From positions 195,690,208-195,754,207 of the forward strand of contig OV884058.1 of NCBI GenBank assembly GCA_930367215.1: a DNA stretch of 64,000 bases, given 5' to 3'. Source of the DNA: Pollenia angustigena (taxonomy: Eukaryota; Arthropoda; Insecta; Diptera; Polleniidae). Of this stretch, positions 62,145-64,000 are shown one piece after another (the first letter of the stretch is position 1; the number at the start of each line of letters is the position of its first letter). Below the pieces are notes generated by a model, which saw only the letters and a list, made by a program, of their open reading frames with translations, was not told where the DNA came from and searched no databases. The translations under genes and the position numbers were made by a program.

Positions 62145-63303
62145 TATGAAATGGCTACTTATCTTAAAATTTTTTGAAATATCAAAACGAAATTCCAAAC
62201 AACCTTCTACAGTAGAAGTTCTACTACATATTTTTTATTACAAAATTGGTTTTTGCATTGAATTTTATTTAAACCGTTAAATTGTATTAAAAAAAGGGTC
62301 ACGTAAATTAAATTATTTCTAACAATGCATTTGTAAAACAAATTGTCATTATCTCTCACTTTTTTTTCAAACCTTATGGCTTTGTAGTTGTTTTTGAAAG
62401 AGAATATTTTTTTGTTTTTTAAAATTTGTAAGAATAGGGCCAAAAAATGTCCGTTATGAGGGGGAGTTTAAGAGATAATGTGTTCCACAAAAATATTGGC
62501 TGTAAAAGTTCCAACAACCTCAGATCAAAAGAACATATAGTTTCATGTACCGATATGCTGTCAGCACTCCGTTATTTTTAAAAATAGTTCTAAATTGTTG
62601 TACTGTGTAGCCAGGCAGATAGATTTACAGTTGTTTGGTATTATACCAACGTTAAATGTTTTTAAAACTTAAACACTACCAAATATTAATTACCTGTCAC
62701 ACTTATATTATTCTAGTCTAATTAGTATAAAAAATGTCCCATAATTTTTTTTTCAAAAAAATAAAGTTTTTGGTCTTCCTGTTTAATTACTTATAACAAT
62801 TATCTTGTTAGTAAATAAAAATAACTTTTTAAGTTACAAATGTGTAAAATAAATTTATTGATGAATTATTAAGATGAATAATTAATTACATTTTACCTGC
62901 ATTTACTTTACATGACGTTTCTTTTCTTTTTGAAATGTTTTTAATTGTTTTTTGACAGGCGTGTTTACGTGACAAGGCTAAATGTTTTGTTAGGCGCCAG
63001 ACATTGATGGGCCGCCACCTTTATTGTATTGTTAACAGATTTCTTTGTTCTGTATTTTAGAATTCGAAGAATGATGAAAAATTTTTCAAATATGAAAACC
63101 ATGAGATGTTAAACATTTTATATTTCGAAATGTTAAAAATCATTAATAAAAATAAACAAAAAATAAATTTCGAAACAAATTACGTTGATATGTTTTGACA
63201 TGAAAATGAACATGATGAAATTTTATCAAAATTAATCAAAATTTAAAATAAAATTAATAAACATTTCTCGAAAAAGCATAAAACGCTCTAAATAAAATGT
63301 AAT
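62145..63303. other. No feature seen
   Basis: AT-rich and apparently single-copy. The minus-strand ORF 62207-62443 has no domain. Confidence 0.35.
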
Positions 63304-63305
63304 GA

Positions 63306-63915
63306 AACAAGTAAGAAAGTATAGTCGGTCAAGCCTGACCATATGATACCCTACACCACAGTAAGTGGAGACAAATTTTCAGGAGTGGAAAATATTTGGT
63401 ACCCCTGAGCAATCATGACCCGCCAGAACAAAATTATGTTATGAGCTTAAGATTCATATAAGAGATACTTGTGTTGAATATTTTCTATGTATATAAATAC
63501 CTCCAAAGGTAAGAGATTTTAGGGAGCGGGCTTATATGGCGCCTTTGGTCCATTTTGGATCCTTAAATACAAAAATTGCCCTGACAGGGTATCTAATTTA
63601 AAAGTTATCGAACTTATGGGCATAAAAAGTATTCCGGAACGAAGTTTCTATGGGGGTTTTGTGAAATTATAGTCCGATTCTCAACATTTTTAATAGGCTT
63701 CGTTATTATGTCTTACCAAATTTCATCTCTATTTTGCGCAGAAGTTCACATGGACAACTAGCCAGCCGGACGGGCAGACATCGTTTGAACGATTCAGAAA
63801 GTGAATCTCAGTCGATCGGTATACCAAAAAGTTGGTCTAGGGCCAACATTTTTAAGTGTTTAAAAACACCAAAACATAATAAATACCCTCTTCACTATTG
63901 TGGTGTGGACATAAA
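63306..63915 (+). repeat. Family R repeat, copy E (full-length, ~610 bp)
   Basis: 5' CAAGTAAGAAAGTATAGTCG, GTCAAGCCTGACCATATGAT and ACCCTACACCAC; 3' AATACCCTCTTCACTATTGT and GGTGTGGACATAAAAATAG. The body contains CATGACCCGCC, CCGGACGGGCAGACATCG, AAGTGAATCTCAGTCGATCG and CACATGGACAACTAGCC. A divergent subfamily without the ATATATACTTTATAGGGTC block of the other copies. It closely resembles repeats I recall from calyptrate fly genomes. Confidence 0.7.
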
Positions 63916-64000
63916 AATAGATCTTTGTAATTCATTTATGTCGAACCATAATCCTTATATGCGAAAGATTTACGTCACTACCTGTCATGTTGGTCGTAGC

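Noticed and set aside
1..64000. CRISPR arrays, operons, ribosome binding sites, rRNA genes
   Set aside because: Nothing resembling regular direct repeats with unique spacers, rRNA or prokaryotic gene structure; the window is clearly eukaryotic.

Overview
This window is AT-rich eukaryotic DNA in which I find no convincing host protein-coding exon. It looks like a higher fly (Brachycera). The clues are the dispersed repeat ending in TGGTGAAGGGTATAA, tRNA-Ala(AGC) genes of Drosophila type, Tc1/mariner, hAT, P-like and Penelope-like remnants, and microsatellite-poor, palindrome-rich spacers. Several repeats recall calyptrate genomes such as blowflies, house flies and stable flies, but I cannot name the species. 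The window reads as intergenic or, more likely, deep intronic DNA. A strong zero-exon (recursive, ratchet) splice site on the + strand near 14848 suggests that at least the first part lies inside a very long intron of a + strand gene whose exons are outside the window.

Layout. 1-7300: a SINE-like copy, a copy of the dispersed repeat (family R), degenerate ~30-bp repeats, a relict transposon protein (5361-5580) and a 1-kb hAT-like element holding an ~82-bp tandem array. 8119-10790: one family R copy on the minus strand split by two transposons that themselves carry palindromic inserts. 11.4-16.1 kb: another family R copy, two dead Tc1/mariner transposases, a single-copy island with the ratchet site, and a TA-flanked MITE. 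17.8-20.6 kb: a 1.3-kb inverted repeat with ~0.5-kb arms, then a further family R copy with 133-148-bp internal tandem repeats. 20.8-26.2 kb: a dense nest of elements including a 3' Penelope fragment. 29.4-33.3 kb: an inverted-repeat element, a P-like element with a perfect 8-bp duplication, and a three-deep nest with a hAT dimerisation-domain fragment. 36-46.9 kb: minus-strand LTR remnants, three copies of an unclassified ~470-bp element, several MITEs and a mariner pseudogene. 47.6-53.3 kb: an old repeat carrying a newer insertion, then a 2.9-kb hAT with perfect target duplication and a decayed transposase. 53.6-59.8 kb: a second SINE-like copy, an inverted-repeat MITE split by a GC-richer element, and a Penelope relic with RT and GIY-YIG pieces. 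59.9-62.1 kb: three minus-strand tRNA-Ala copies, of which only the last keeps a normal T-arm. 63.3-63.9 kb: a final family R copy.

There is no operon or pathway here. The tRNA(s) and the putative splicing signal are the only plausible host functions. Nested insertions with readable empty sites give relative ages and define target-site duplications for several families. Nothing was aligned by computer: identities and borders come from reading the sequence, and repeat borders may be off by several bases.
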